Positions 8,961-16,964 of a stretch of 64,000 bases of DNA are shown piece by piece. Below the pieces are notes generated by a model. It saw only the letters and a program-made list of their open reading frames with translations, had not been told where the DNA came from and ran no database searches. Source of the DNA: Cypionkella aquatica (GTDB lineage: Bacteria > Pseudomonadota > Alphaproteobacteria > Rhodobacterales > Rhodobacteraceae). The stretch is taken from positions 45,501-109,500 of the forward strand of contig NZ_BSPP01000001.1 of assembly GCF_030161095.1 (NCBI RefSeq). Reading direction: 5' to 3'. The position numbers and the translations under genes are program-made. Numbering within the stretch: position 1 is the first letter of the stretch; each line of letters starts with the position of its first letter.

Positions 8961-9449
8961 ATGTCCGTGACCACAGATATCGTGCAGGCGTGGCGGCGAC
9001 CGAAAGCGGTGATCGCGCAGCATTTGCAACGGCCAAAGTCAGAGCCTTTCGCCTTCAGCCTTTTGGTGGCGTTTCTGGTGCTGGCTTTCGTGGCACTTTG
9101 GCCGGTTTTATCGCGCCAGACCGTGCTGCAACCCGAGGTGCCGATGCTGCAGCGGCTTGTGGCGGCGGGCTTGGCGCTGTTGGCCTTGATCCCATTCTGG
9201 TATCTGCTGGCAGCATTAAGCCGTTGGATTGCAAAGGCTTTAGGCGGGCAGGGCAGCTATTACGCCGCTCGGATGGCGCTGTTTTTGGCGTTGCTTGCGA
9301 TCTCGCCGGGATTGCTGTTGCAAGGCCTAGTTGCGGGAATGATCGGGCCTGGGGCGCAAAGCAATCTGGTTTCGGTGCTGGTCGGTCTGGCGTTTCTGTG
9401 GATCTGGATCTCGATGCTGCGGGAGGCAGAGCGTGGCAATGCAAGCTGA
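8961..9449 (+). CDS. Yip1-family membrane protein (first of a pair)
   Basis: A 162-residue integral membrane protein with about four hydrophobic segments (near residues 30-50, 65-85, 102-125 and 133-152). The overall pattern resembles the YIP1 domain family. The ATG directly follows the sufD TAA, and the 3' end overlaps the next gene by 17 bases, so it is translated with the Fe-S operon. No enzymatic motif is visible. What a polytopic membrane protein does in a cytoplasmic Fe-S pathway is unknown. A membrane tether for the Suf machinery or a role in iron handling are guesses. Confidence 0.78.
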   Translation: MSVTTDIVQAWRRPKAVIAQHLQRPKSEPFAFSLLVAFLVLAFVALWPVLSRQTVLQPEVPMLQRLVAAGLALLALIPFWYLLAALSRWIAKALGGQGSYYAARMALFLALLAISPGLLLQGLVAGMIGPGAQSNLVSVLVGLAFLWIWISMLREAERGNAS

Positions 9450-10029
9450 ATTAGGCCATGTCCTGCAATTGACAGTGCAAAACCCACGCGCGGCCGCACG
9501 GCGTTTGATGGGATGGCAGTTGCCGGTCTCAACGGTGTGGCTGATGATCGCTTTGATGGCGGTGATCTCTGCATGCCTGTCGAGCGTATCATTTCTGCTG
9601 ACGCCCGCGCCGTCTGAACCGAGTGTGATTGACCCTAACCTGTTGGCGATCTTCACAAATCCACTACAGATCGCGTTGCTGCAAGGCCTGGTTCTGGTGA
9701 TCATGGCGATGCTGGCGCAGGGGATTGGCAGGCTGTTTGGTGGCACCGGCAGCTTCCCCGACGCCTTGATATTGATTGCTTGGACCGAAGCGCTGCTCTG
9801 CCTGATCCAACTGGCTCAGACGATCTTGATGCTGGCCACACCATCCATTGCAGCGGCTTTGGGAATGTTCGGTATCGTGTTGTTTGTATGGGTTTTATCG
9901 AACTTCATCGCTGAATTGCATGGCTTCCAATCCACCGGAAAAGTGTTGTTTGGCATCGTCGGCACGGTGTTTGCGATCTCATTCCTGATGGCGCTGGCGA
10001 CGGTTGGGTTGCTGGAATTGAAAGGCTGA
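9433..10029 (+). CDS. Yip1-family membrane protein (second of a pair)
   Basis: A 198-residue membrane protein with about five hydrophobic stretches (near residues 30-58, 75-100, 110-135, 138-162 and 172-192), again of YIP1 type. It has the same general build as its upstream neighbour, so the two may be diverged paralogues or partners. The GTG at 9433 has GGGAGG at a proper distance. An ATG two codons later (9439) is also possible but spaced further from that site. It overlaps the preceding gene by 17 bases and ends three bases before sufS. Confidence 0.78.
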   Translation: MAMQAELGHVLQLTVQNPRAAARRLMGWQLPVSTVWLMIALMAVISACLSSVSFLLTPAPSEPSVIDPNLLAIFTNPLQIALLQGLVLVIMAMLAQGIGRLFGGTGSFPDALILIAWTEALLCLIQLAQTILMLATPSIAAALGMFGIVLFVWVLSNFIAELHGFQSTGKVLFGIVGTVFAISFLMALATVGLLELKG

Positions 10030-10031
10030 TC

Positions 10032-11252
10032 ATGTACGATATTGCAAAAGTGCGCAGCGATTTCCCGATCTTGGCGCGTCAGGTGAATGGCAAGCCTTTG
10101 GTTTATCTGGACAATGGCGCTTCGGCACAAAAGCCGCAAGTGGTGATTGATGCGGTGAACCAAGCCTATTCGATGGAATATGCCAATGTTCACAGGGGCT
10201 TGCACTATCTTTCTAATCTTGCGACCGACAAGTATGAAGCCACCCGTGGCAAGATTGCACGCTTTCTGAACGCTGGATCAGAGCATGAGATCGTATTTAC
10301 CACAGGTGCAACTGAAGGTATCAATCTGGTTTCATACGCTTGGGCGGCACCGCGTTTTCAAGCCGGGGACGAGGTCGTTTTGTCGGTTATGGAGCATCAT
10401 GCCAACATCGTTCCGTGGCATTTCCTGCGCGAGCGTCTGGGTGTCGTGCTGAAATGGGTCGAGGTTGATGCAAACGGCGATCTGGACCCGCAGGCGGTGC
10501 TGGATGCAATTTCGCCACGTACCAAACTTGTCGCAATTACACATATGTCCAATGTGTTAGGCACTGTTGTTGATGTAAAAACCATCTGCGACGGGGCCCG
10601 GGCGAGGGGGGTTGCGGTCTTGGTAGACGGCTCGCAAGCCGCAGTGCATGGTGCCGTCGATGTGCAAGCGATTGGCTGCGACTTCTACGCCATAACCGGA
10701 CATAAGCTTTATGGACCAAGTGGTTCTGGAGCAATCTTCATCAAAGCTGATCGCATGGCCGAGATGCGGCCGTTCCTTGGCGGTGGCGATATGATCCGCG
10801 AAGTCACGCGGGATAGCGTCACATACAATGATGCGCCGATGAAATTTGAAGCTGGCACGCCGGGCATCGTGCAGCAGATCGGTCTTGGCGTTGCGTTGGA
10901 GTATATGACGAGCCTGGGCATGGCAAACATTGCCGCGCATGAGCGGTCTTTACGAGATTACGCCCGCGCAAAGCTGGCGGGTCTTAACTGGCTGACAGTG
11001 CAGGGAAACTCGGCCACCAAAGGGGCGATATTCTCGTTTATCCTGCAAGGTCAGGCACATGCACATGATATTTCAACCGTTTTGGACAAGCGCGGTATTG
11101 CTGTGCGCGCGGGCACGCATTGCGCGATGCCGCTGATGCAGCATTTCGGCGTCGGTGCAACATGCCGGGCCTCGTTCGGGCTTTACAACACAGTTGAAGA
11201 AGTCGATGCGCTGATTTCGGGGTTGGAGCTGTGCCGCGATCTTTTTGGCTGA
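10032..11252 (+). CDS. sufS: cysteine desulfurase SufS
   Basis: A 406-residue group II PLP-dependent cysteine desulfurase that supplies persulfide sulfur to the SufBCD scaffold. Seen: VYLDNGASAQKP near residue 24, VHRGLHYLS, the PLP lysine Lys225 in ITGHKLYGPSG, and the catalytic Cys364 in RAGTHCAMPLM with the following GATCRASFGLYNT. Length and residue numbering match E. coli SufS closely. It is the last recognisable gene of the operon. No SufE/SufU, A-type carrier or SufT gene follows before the tRNA, unlike many relatives. Confidence 0.96.
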   Translation: MYDIAKVRSDFPILARQVNGKPLVYLDNGASAQKPQVVIDAVNQAYSMEYANVHRGLHYLSNLATDKYEATRGKIARFLNAGSEHEIVFTTGATEGINLVSYAWAAPRFQAGDEVVLSVMEHHANIVPWHFLRERLGVVLKWVEVDANGDLDPQAVLDAISPRTKLVAITHMSNVLGTVVDVKTICDGARARGVAVLVDGSQAAVHGAVDVQAIGCDFYAITGHKLYGPSGSGAIFIKADRMAEMRPFLGGGDMIREVTRDSVTYNDAPMKFEAGTPGIVQQIGLGVALEYMTSLGMANIAAHERSLRDYARAKLAGLNWLTVQGNSATKGAIFSFILQGQAHAHDISTVLDKRGIAVRAGTHCAMPLMQHFGVGATCRASFGLYNTVEEVDALISGLELCRDLFG

Positions 11253-11296
11253 TTTCGCGTTGCAGGCCAAAGCAGTAACCGCTATAGCAATCGCAG

Positions 11297-11373
11297 GCAC
11301 CCATAGCTCAGCTGGATAGAGTGTCGCCCTCCGAAGGCGAAGGTCGCACGTTCGAATCGTGCTGGGTGCACCA
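11297..11373 (+). tRNA. tRNA-Arg (anticodon CCG)
   Basis: A 77-base cloverleaf. Acceptor GCACCCA (11297-11303) pairs with TGGGTGC (11363-11369), followed by A and an encoded CCA. The D arm has AGCTCAGCTGGATAGAG. The anticodon stem TCGCC/GGCGA encloses the loop CTCCGAA with CCG at 11331-11333. The T arm contains GTTCGAATC. It decodes CGG. No repeated 3' end is seen downstream, so there is no sign of integration here. Confidence 0.96.
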
Positions 11374-11462
11374 TTTCACTTTTATGTCTTTGAACTGCTG
11401 TGGCAGGGCGTTGATTGCTGTTAAGTATATTTATCCGATAAGCAATATTATGTAATATAATA

Positions 11463-11503
11463 ACGTTACAGGGCTAGACCTGACACCGTGTAACACGTTA
11501 TGA
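11463..11503. promoter_or_regulatory. AT-rich upstream region of rpe with an inverted repeat
   Basis: The 160 bases between tRNA-Arg and rpe are much more AT-rich than their surroundings. They hold an inverted repeat, AACGTTACA (near 11463) facing TGTAACACGTT (ending near 11503), separated by about 18 bases. It may be an operator or a weak terminator of the tRNA transcript. No clear T-run is present. Confidence 0.3.
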
Positions 11504-11533
11504 AGCTTTTGATTTCTTTAGATTGGACCTGCC

Positions 11534-12214
11534 ATGAGCTTTGACCGCCAGATCAAGATTGCGCCTTCGATCCTTGCTGCTGATTTTGCCAACTTTGGAG
11601 CGGAGTGTCGCGCGATTGAGGCTCAGGGGGCGGATTGGGTGCATGTGGATGTGATGGACGGGCATTTTGTGCCGAACATCACCTTTGGGCCGGCGACATG
11701 TGCGGCGATCCGACCGCATATCAAGGGCTTTATGGATGTGCATTTGATGATCTCGCCGGTGGATGCCTATATTGAGGCATTTGCCGAGGCTGGGGCTGAT
11801 TTGATCTCGGCGCATCTTGAGGCTGGTCCGCATATTCATCGCACGTTGCAAGCTATTCGTGGCACAGGGAAAAAGGCGGGTTTGGCGATTAACCCCGGCA
11901 CGGGCGTCGATGCTGTGAAACATCTGCTGGATATGGTCGATCTGGTCTGTGTGATGACGGTCAATCCGGGGTTTGGCGGGCAGAAGTTCATCCATTCGCA
12001 GCTGGAGAAAATCCGGGCATTGCGGGCGATGATTGGCGATCGGCCGATTCATATCGAGATTGATGGCGGTGTGACGGTGGAAACCGCGCCTTTGGTGGTT
12101 GCGGCGGGTGCGGATGTGCTGGTGGCGGGGTCTGCGGTGTTCAAGGGTGGATCGGTGGACAACCCTGGCCCTTACGGTGTCAATATCGCGGCGATCCGGG
12201 CGGCGGCGATCTGA
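11534..12214 (+). CDS. rpe: ribulose-phosphate 3-epimerase
   Basis: A 226-residue TIM-barrel enzyme that interconverts ribulose-5-phosphate and xylulose-5-phosphate in the pentose phosphate and Calvin pathways. Typical signatures are IAPSILAADFANFG at the N-terminus, HVDVMDGHFVPNITFG (metal ligands and catalytic Asp), DVHLMI, MTVNPGFGGQKFI and EIDGGV. Start ATG at 11534 is preceded only by a moderate ribosome site. It stands alone, with no cbb genes around, so a housekeeping role is most likely. Confidence 0.97.
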   Translation: MSFDRQIKIAPSILAADFANFGAECRAIEAQGADWVHVDVMDGHFVPNITFGPATCAAIRPHIKGFMDVHLMISPVDAYIEAFAEAGADLISAHLEAGPHIHRTLQAIRGTGKKAGLAINPGTGVDAVKHLLDMVDLVCVMTVNPGFGGQKFIHSQLEKIRALRAMIGDRPIHIEIDGGVTVETAPLVVAAGADVLVAGSAVFKGGSVDNPGPYGVNIAAIRAAAI

Positions 12215-12295
12215 GCGCCCTGCCCTGATTGCGCCTATACTTCAAATCCTTGCGCGCCTAGGATCGCTGCGGGGAATATATAGGCAGGACAGATC

Positions 12296-13087
12296 GTGAC
12301 AGCAATTTATCCGCTGTTGGTGAACATTGCGCAGGCCACCAGTGCTGATGAGGTTTGGCGGCTGGCTACGGGGTATTTTGCCAAGCTGGGCTTTGGGTTG
12401 GTGAATTACGGCTTTACCCGGTTTCGCTCGACCCGCACGATTGGCGACCCGGATGATGCGTTGTTTCTGACCACTGGCAATGACGCCTACGCCAAGGGAT
12501 ATTTCCGCAACGGGTTTTATGCCAAAACGCCGGCGTTTCGCTGGGCGCAGAACAATGAAGGTGCTTGCACTTGGTCTTGGGTGCGCGAGGCGATGCTGGC
12601 GGGGCGGTTGACGGACGAGGAAGTTGAGACCGTCAAGCACAACATTGCGGCGGGTATCGTTGCTGGAATCTCGATCAGTTTTCCCGAAACTTCGGCCCGG
12701 GCCAAGGGGGCGATGGGGTTGATCGCCAATCCCGGCATCAGCGCCGAGACGGTGGATCTGCTGTTTGCCGACAAACGCGATGAGCTGTTATCCGTCGCGC
12801 ATATGTTGCATTTGCGGCTGATCCAGCTGCCGTTTTCCAATCGCAGACGTGCGCTGACCACGCGGCAGCGTGAGGCGTTGGAATGGGTGGCGGACGGTAA
12901 GACCAGCCAAGATGTGGCGCTGCTGATGGGGGTTTCGGCGGCGATGGTCGAAAAGCATCTGCGGCTGGCGCGCGAGACTTTGTCGGTTGATACCACGGCG
13001 CAGGCGGTGGCAAAGGCGGCGCTGATGAATTTGATCTTCCAACGTGATCCGATGGACAGCCAACACAGCTCGGTCGCCGCAAGGTAA
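12296..13087 (+). CDS. LuxR-family solo regulator with autoinducer-binding-like domain
   Basis: A 263-residue protein with an N-terminal domain of the autoinducer-binding type (about residues 15-165, with GACTWSWV matching the ligand-pocket FTW region) and a C-terminal LuxR helix-turn-helix from about residue 185 (LTTRQREALEWVADGKTSQDVALLMG). The conserved Asp-Pro that contacts the acyl-homoserine-lactone amide reads Thr-Pro here (YAKTPAF, near residue 78), so classical AHL sensing is doubtful. No luxI homologue is in the window. The GTG start lies 12 bases after GGCAGGA. It is followed by a long non-coding gap with large palindromes that could be its targets. Confidence 0.85.
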   Translation: MTAIYPLLVNIAQATSADEVWRLATGYFAKLGFGLVNYGFTRFRSTRTIGDPDDALFLTTGNDAYAKGYFRNGFYAKTPAFRWAQNNEGACTWSWVREAMLAGRLTDEEVETVKHNIAAGIVAGISISFPETSARAKGAMGLIANPGISAETVDLLFADKRDELLSVAHMLHLRLIQLPFSNRRRALTTRQREALEWVADGKTSQDVALLMGVSAAMVEKHLRLARETLSVDTTAQAVAKAALMNLIFQRDPMDSQHSSVAAR

Positions 13088-13239
13088 GGATTCCCCGACT
13101 AGGCTGACGCGGCGTAAGCTGACATCTTGAAGGTGTTCCATGCTTAGAGGGCTTTAGCCTTTGGGACGGCAGGCGGTGTGGGTTTGCATTTTCAGATCCG
13201 GCACCCCTGCACAATTTGGGCAATCCCCGCCCTGACAAA

Positions 13240-13345
13240 AGCGCTGCGGCTTATTTCAGCCAAGGCGCTGACAAGATGTGCTGGTCCTCATCCCCGTGGT
13301 GCAGCACAAAGCGGCATAGCCCCCAGAGCTGTGCCGCTTTTTTTT
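13240..13345 (+). ncRNA. candidate structured RNA (sRNA or luxR 3' UTR)
   Basis: Three successive hairpins are visible: an imperfect AGCGCT...GGCGCT stem (about 13239-13269) enclosing GGCT/AGCC; TGTGCTG/CAGCACA (7 bp, 13277-13308) with a loop containing TCCTCATCCCC; and a terminator stem GCGGCA-t-AGC/GCT-g-TGCCGC ending in eight T. The series ends in a textbook terminator 250 bases past the luxR stop. I see no confident promoter, so it may be a processed 3' UTR rather than an independent RNA. Confidence 0.4.
13309..13345 (+). terminator. rho-independent terminator
   Basis: AAGCGGCA (13309-13316) pairs with TGCCGCTT (13332-13339). The stem extends inward through AGC/GCT with single-base bulges and closes a CCCCAGA loop. 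Eight T follow (13338-13345). It terminates rightward transcription from the luxR gene or from the structured RNA before it. Confidence 0.85.
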
Positions 13346-13392
13346 CTGTCCCCGCGGGGACAGGTTTGATTTTGTCCCAGCTGGGACAAAAT
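13346..13392. promoter_or_regulatory. twin palindromes TGTCCC-N4-GGGACA
   Basis: An 18-bp perfect palindrome (13346-13363, core TGTCCC-CGCG-GGGACA) and a 24-bp perfect palindrome (13369-13392, core TGTCCC-AGCT-GGGACA) lie with centres 26 bp apart. Shared half-sites suggest operators for a dimeric regulator. A TATAGA at 13398-13393 on the minus strand abuts the second one, as would a leftward promoter. The regulator and regulated gene are unknown; the adjacent LuxR-type protein is a candidate. Confidence 0.5.
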
Positions 13393-13470
13393 TCTATAGG
13401 TTGTGGTTGATAAAATTATGCCTACAATATCTAGAACAACATCGTGAAAATGCCGGTTTTTAATAGCAAA

Positions 13471-13494
13471 GGGGCCGGTGTTGCCACCAGCCCC
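13471..13494 (-). terminator. terminator of rpsB-tsf
   Basis: Read leftward, GGGGCTGGTG pairs with CACCGGCCCC around a GCAA loop (24 bases in all), followed by TTTGCTATT. The stem is strong but the T-run is broken. It lies 23 bases after the tsf stop. Confidence 0.7.
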
Positions 13495-13517
13495 CTGCCC
13501 TAGGATACAGCGAAAGA

Positions 13518-14414
13518 TTAGGCCGAAACCATTTTCGCAACTTCGGCTGCGAAATCTTCTTCTTTCTTCTCGATGCCTTCGCCAACGCCCATACGGACGA
13601 AAGCGATGATCTCGACGCCAGCTTGTTTTGCGGCTTCGGCAACGGTGATTTCCGGGTTCATCACGAACATCTGGCCCATCAGGGTGTTCTCAGCCAAGAA
13701 TTTCTTCATGCGGCCGGGAATGATGTTGTTCTGGATCACCGCATCGGGCTTCGGCTTGGCCGAGGCTGCGTTTTCTTCCAAAGCTTTCGAGGTTTGCACA
13801 GCCAATTCACGCTCGACCACAACCGGGTCAAGATCAGCTTCGGACAAAGCCAGCGGGTTGGTGGCGGCGACGTGCATCGCGACTTGCTTGGCGAAGGTGT
13901 GCTCGCTGCCTTTGATCGCAACCAGAACGCCGATACGGCCCAGACCGTCAGCGACCGAGTTGTGAACGTAGGCGGCGACATGATCGCCTTCAACCGATGC
14001 CATGCGGCGCAGGTTCATGTTTTCGCCGATGGTGGCCACGGCTTCGGAGATCACCACATGCACCGGCTGGCCAGCGAGGTCAGCGTTTTTCAGCTCTTCC
14101 ACGGTGTGAGCGCGGAAAGCGGTTTTGGTGATGTTGTGAACCATGGCTTGGAAGTCAGCGTTTTTGCCAACGAAGTCGGTTTCCGAGTTGATCTCGACCG
14201 CAACGCCACGGCCACCCATAACGGCGACGCCAACCAGACCTTCAGCGGCCACACGGTCGGCTTTCTTGGCGGCTTTCGCCAGACCTTTGGTGCGCAGCCA
14301 ATCGACGGCGGCTTCCATATCGCCATTGGTTTCAACCAAGGCTTTCTTCGCGTCCATCATGCCTGCGCCGGTGCTGTCGCGCAGTTCTTTCACCATTTGT
14401 GCGGTGACGGTCAT
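13518..14414 (-). CDS. tsf: translation elongation factor Ts
   Basis: A 298-residue EF-Ts, the nucleotide exchange factor that regenerates EF-Tu-GTP. The N-terminal UBA-like module [20 protein letters not shown] with the TGAGMMD signature is followed by EF-Tu-binding cores with [18 protein letters not shown]. The frame is open seven codons further upstream, but the ATG at 14414 has AGGAGA five bases before it and gives the usual N-terminus MTVTAQMV. It follows rpsB after 87 bases in the classical rpsB-tsf operon. The pyrH and frr genes that often follow are absent here. Confidence 0.97.
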   Translation of the reverse strand: MTVTAQMVKELRDSTGAGMMDAKKALVETNGDMEAAVDWLRTKGLAKAAKKADRVAAEGLVGVAVMGGRGVAVEINSETDFVGKNADFQAMVHNITKTAFRAHTVEELKNADLAGQPVHVVISEAVATIGENMNLRRMASVEGDHVAAYVHNSVADGLGRIGVLVAIKGSEHTFAKQVAMHVAATNPLALSEADLDPVVVERELAVQTSKALEENAASAKPKPDAVIQNNIIPGRMKKFLAENTLMGQMFVMNPEITVAEAAKQAGVEIIAFVRMGVGEGIEKKEEDFAAEVAKMVSA

Positions 14415-14501
14415 ATCGTCTCTCCTGAAATTCAAGAAATGAGTGCGGCGGGAAGCTGGTTTACCCCTATTCCCGCCGTGTATCAGTCGCGTAAAGCCAG
14501 A

Positions 14502-15260
14502 TCAGGCGTCAGCGATAGCTTCTTCTTCCGGCGCGGTTTCCAAAGCACCAAGGTCGATACCAGCCGCACCCATTTGGGCCGACATACCGTCCAAAGCGGC
14601 TTTGGCGATCAGTTCGCAATACAGCTGGATCGCGCGGGCGGCGTCGTCGTTGCCGGGGATCACGTAATCCACGCCTTTGGGCGAGTTGTTGGTGTCGACG
14701 ATGCCTACAACCGGGATGCCCAGTTTCTGTGCTTCGAGGATTGCGAGGTCTTCTTTGCCAACGTCCACAACGAAGATCAGGTCGGGGGTGCCGCCCATTT
14801 CACGGATGCCGCCAAGCGAGGCTTGCAGCTTGGACTGGTCGCGTTCCATCATCAAACGCTCTTTCTTGGTGAGGCCTTCGCCGCCTGCGCCCAAGAGTTC
14901 GTCGATGGTTTTCAGGCGTGCGATCGACTGGGAAACGGTTTTCCAGTTGGTCAGCGTGCCGCCCAGCCAGCGGTGGTTCATGTAGAATTGTGCGCAACGC
15001 TCGGCCGCTTCTGCAACCGGCTTTTGGGCCTGACGCTTGGTGCCGACGAACAGGATGCGGCCGCCTTTGGCGACGGTATCACGGACGACTTTCAGAGCCG
15101 CGTCCAGCAAGGGCACGGTCTGCGTCAAATCGAGAATGTGGATGCCGTTGCGGTCGCCGTAGATATACGGGCCCATTTTGGGGTTCCAGCGTGCGGTCTG
15201 GTGGCCGTAGTGAACGCCTGCTTCAAGCAGCTGACGCATGGAGAACTCGGGAAGAGCCAT
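14502..15260 (-). CDS. rpsB: 30S ribosomal protein S2
   Basis: A 252-residue S2, which binds late to the 30S subunit at the head-body junction and helps recruit S1. Typical parts are [20 protein letters not shown] at the N-terminus, [45 protein letters not shown] and [21 protein letters not shown]. The C-terminus has a short acidic tail ([11 protein letters not shown]). The ATG is preceded by AAAAGGA. First gene of the rpsB-tsf operon. Confidence 0.98.
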   Translation of the reverse strand: MALPEFSMRQLLEAGVHYGHQTARWNPKMGPYIYGDRNGIHILDLTQTVPLLDAALKVVRDTVAKGGRILFVGTKRQAQKPVAEAAERCAQFYMNHRWLGGTLTNWKTVSQSIARLKTIDELLGAGGEGLTKKERLMMERDQSKLQASLGGIREMGGTPDLIFVVDVGKEDLAILEAQKLGIPVVGIVDTNNSPKGVDYVIPGNDDAARAIQLYCELIAKAALDGMSAQMGAAGIDLGALETAPEEEAIADA

Positions 15261-15354
15261 GTCTTATCCTTTTCCGGTTTAATCCTCGGCAAAGCTGTCT
15301 TAGACCTGATGGTCCAACCGGCGGAGTTTACGGGATTTCTCCCCGCAAAGCCCA

Positions 15355-15380
15355 AGCCTCACCTGTGAAGTGAGGCGGCT
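15355..15380 (-). promoter_or_regulatory. hairpin in the rpsB leader
   Basis: On the transcribed (minus) strand GCCTCAC pairs with GTGAGGC about 100 bases before the rpsB start. Bacterial rpsB leaders often carry structures through which S2 represses its own operon. That function is inference here, as only the stem is visible. It is not followed by a T-run in the leftward direction. Confidence 0.35.
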
Positions 15381-15533
15381 TTAGCGGAAGGTGTTTGGGG
15401 ATGCAAGCAGGATTGCGCAAAAAGCGGGCGCGTTCGGGGTTTGGCGTTAAAGCGGGCTTCATATCGGTTGCATAAACCTTGCTTAACAGCGCGGAACAGA
15501 CTTTGCTTCGGTAAAATGCCCAAAGGAAGACAG

Positions 15534-16925
15534 ATGGATCAGGTGGATATGTTGGTGATCGGCTCGGGGCCTGCGGGGCGACGGGCTGCGGTGCAATCGG
15601 CGAAACTGGGCAAATCGGTGCTGGTGGTGGACAAGGGGCGGCGGTTGGGCGGGGTTTCGGTGCATACCGGCACGATCCCATCAAAAACCCTGCGCGAGAC
15701 GGTGTTGAACCTGTCGGGCTGGCGCGAGCGCGGGTTTTATGGGCGCGGTTACCGGGTCAAGAAGGATATTCAGGCGATTGATCTGGTCGAGCGGCTGCAC
15801 AAGACCTTGGACCATGAGGTTGAGGTGTTGCAGCACCAGTTCATGCGCAACACGGTGCAAAGCATCTTCGCCACCGCGCGGTTTGTGGGGCCAAATGAGG
15901 TGGAGCTTACAACTGAGGCTGGCGAGGTCAGCCATGTCGGCTTTAAGCATGCCCTGATCGCGGTGGGCACCCGGCCACATCGGCCCGAGACTGTGCCGTT
16001 CGATCGCACCCGCGTGTTTGACAGCGACGAGTTTCTGGAGCTGGAAAAGCTGCCGCGCACCTTGACCGTGATTGGTGGCGGGGTGATCGGGGTGGAATAT
16101 GCCACGATATTCTCGGCTTTGGATGTGCCGGTCACGTTGATTGAGACGCGCGACAGCATCCTCGATTTCATCGACCGCGAGATATGCGACGATTTCATCC
16201 ACCAGATGCGCGAACGCGGCATGAGCATCCGGCTGGGTGCGGCGGTGAAAGAGATCACTTCGGGGCCGTTGGGGGTGGTGGTGGCCTTGGCGGATGGCCG
16301 CAAGGTGCAGTCGGATGTGCTTTTGTATGCGGCGGGGCGGACGGGGAATGTGGGCTCGCTGAACCTTGAGGCTGTGGGGATTGCGGTGGACAGTCGCGGG
16401 CGGTTGGCGGTGGACCCGCGCACGTTTCAGACCAGCGTGCCGAATATCTATGCGGCGGGGGATGTGATCGGATTTCCAAGCCTTGCCTCGACCTCGATGG
16501 AGCAAGGCCGGGTTGCGGCCTGCCATGCCTTTGGCATCAGTCTGCCGCCGCCGCCCGAAACCTTTCCGTATGGCATCTATGCGGTGCCCGAGATTTCGAC
16601 CGTGGGGATGTCGGAGGAACAGGTGCGTGCGGCAGGGATTGCCTATGAATGTGGCATTGCGCGGTTCCGCGAAACCTCGCGCGGGCATATCATGGGGGTC
16701 GCGGCTGGGTTTCTGAAGCTGATTTTCGACGTGACCACCCGGCGCTTGTTGGGCGCGCATATCGTTGGTGAAGGTGCGACCGAGTTGATCCATATCGGCC
16801 AAGCGGTGATCAACCTGCATGGCACGGTGGATTTCTTTGTCGAGAACACCTTCAACTATCCGACCTTGGCCGAGGCCTATAAGGTCGCAGGGCTGGATGC
16901 CTGGAACCGGATGGGGCAAGCTTAG
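15534..16925 (+). CDS. sthA: soluble pyridine nucleotide transhydrogenase
   Basis: A 463-residue FAD enzyme that transfers hydride between NADPH and NAD+ in the cytoplasm. FAD fold IGSGPAGRRAAVQSAKLG at the N-terminus, NAD(P) fold VIGGGVIGVEYATIFSALD near residue 180, and the second FAD motif NIYAAGDVIGFPSLASTSMEQGR. The redox-active disulfide of lipoamide-type relatives is replaced (VSVHTGTIPSKTLRE, no Cys pair), which is diagnostic of SthA over lipoamide dehydrogenase. The ATG at 15534 has AAAGGAAG ahead; an earlier in-frame ATG at 15516 is less well placed. Length is close to E. coli SthA (466). Confidence 0.93.
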   Translation: MDQVDMLVIGSGPAGRRAAVQSAKLGKSVLVVDKGRRLGGVSVHTGTIPSKTLRETVLNLSGWRERGFYGRGYRVKKDIQAIDLVERLHKTLDHEVEVLQHQFMRNTVQSIFATARFVGPNEVELTTEAGEVSHVGFKHALIAVGTRPHRPETVPFDRTRVFDSDEFLELEKLPRTLTVIGGGVIGVEYATIFSALDVPVTLIETRDSILDFIDREICDDFIHQMRERGMSIRLGAAVKEITSGPLGVVVALADGRKVQSDVLLYAAGRTGNVGSLNLEAVGIAVDSRGRLAVDPRTFQTSVPNIYAAGDVIGFPSLASTSMEQGRVAACHAFGISLPPPPETFPYGIYAVPEISTVGMSEEQVRAAGIAYECGIARFRETSRGHIMGVAAGFLKLIFDVTTRRLLGAHIVGEGATELIHIGQAVINLHGTVDFFVENTFNYPTLAEAYKVAGLDAWNRMGQA

Positions 16926-16940
16926 GGGCAAAGCGAAGAA

Positions 16941-16963
16941 AACGCTCCAGTGGAGCGTTTTTC
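16941..16963 (+). terminator. rho-independent terminator of sthA
   Basis: AACGCTC (16941-16947) pairs with GAGCGTT (16953-16959) with a 5-base loop, followed by TTTTTCG. It sits 15 bases after the sthA stop. Confidence 0.8.
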
Positions 16964-16964
16964 G

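Larger units (their letters stand above)
13088..13517. other. 430-base gap without a gene, with hairpins and palindromes
   Basis: No reading frame here has a ribosome site or protein-like composition. The interval contains a hairpin TGTGCTG (13277-13283)/CAGCACA (13302-13308), a strong rightward terminator (13309-13345), two large perfect palindromes (13346-13363 and 13369-13392), an AT-rich stretch with TATAGA reading leftward (13398-13393), and the leftward terminator of tsf (13471-13494). The important parts are listed separately. Confidence 0.7.

Noticed and set aside
11297..11533. tRNA-Arg as an integration (att) site with an AT-rich remnant
   Set aside because: I found no repeated copy of the tRNA 3' end downstream and no integrase; the AT-rich stretch is only about 160 bases and fits a promoter region.
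13346..13363. Palindrome as a PpsR/CrtJ site (TGT-N12-ACA)
   Set aside because: The spacing here is TGT-N10-ACA, two bases short, and no photosynthesis gene is nearby.
13346..13363. Palindrome as a classical lux box
   Set aside because: The CT...AG spacing is 14, not the 12 of the NNCT-N12-AGNN consensus, so a canonical LuxR site is not supported, though the neighbour LuxR protein stays a candidate binder.
13178..13410. Two overlapping small frames in the gap after luxR
   Set aside because: They run through the hairpins, the terminator T-run and the palindromes, have no ribosome binding site and show no hydrophobic or domain pattern.
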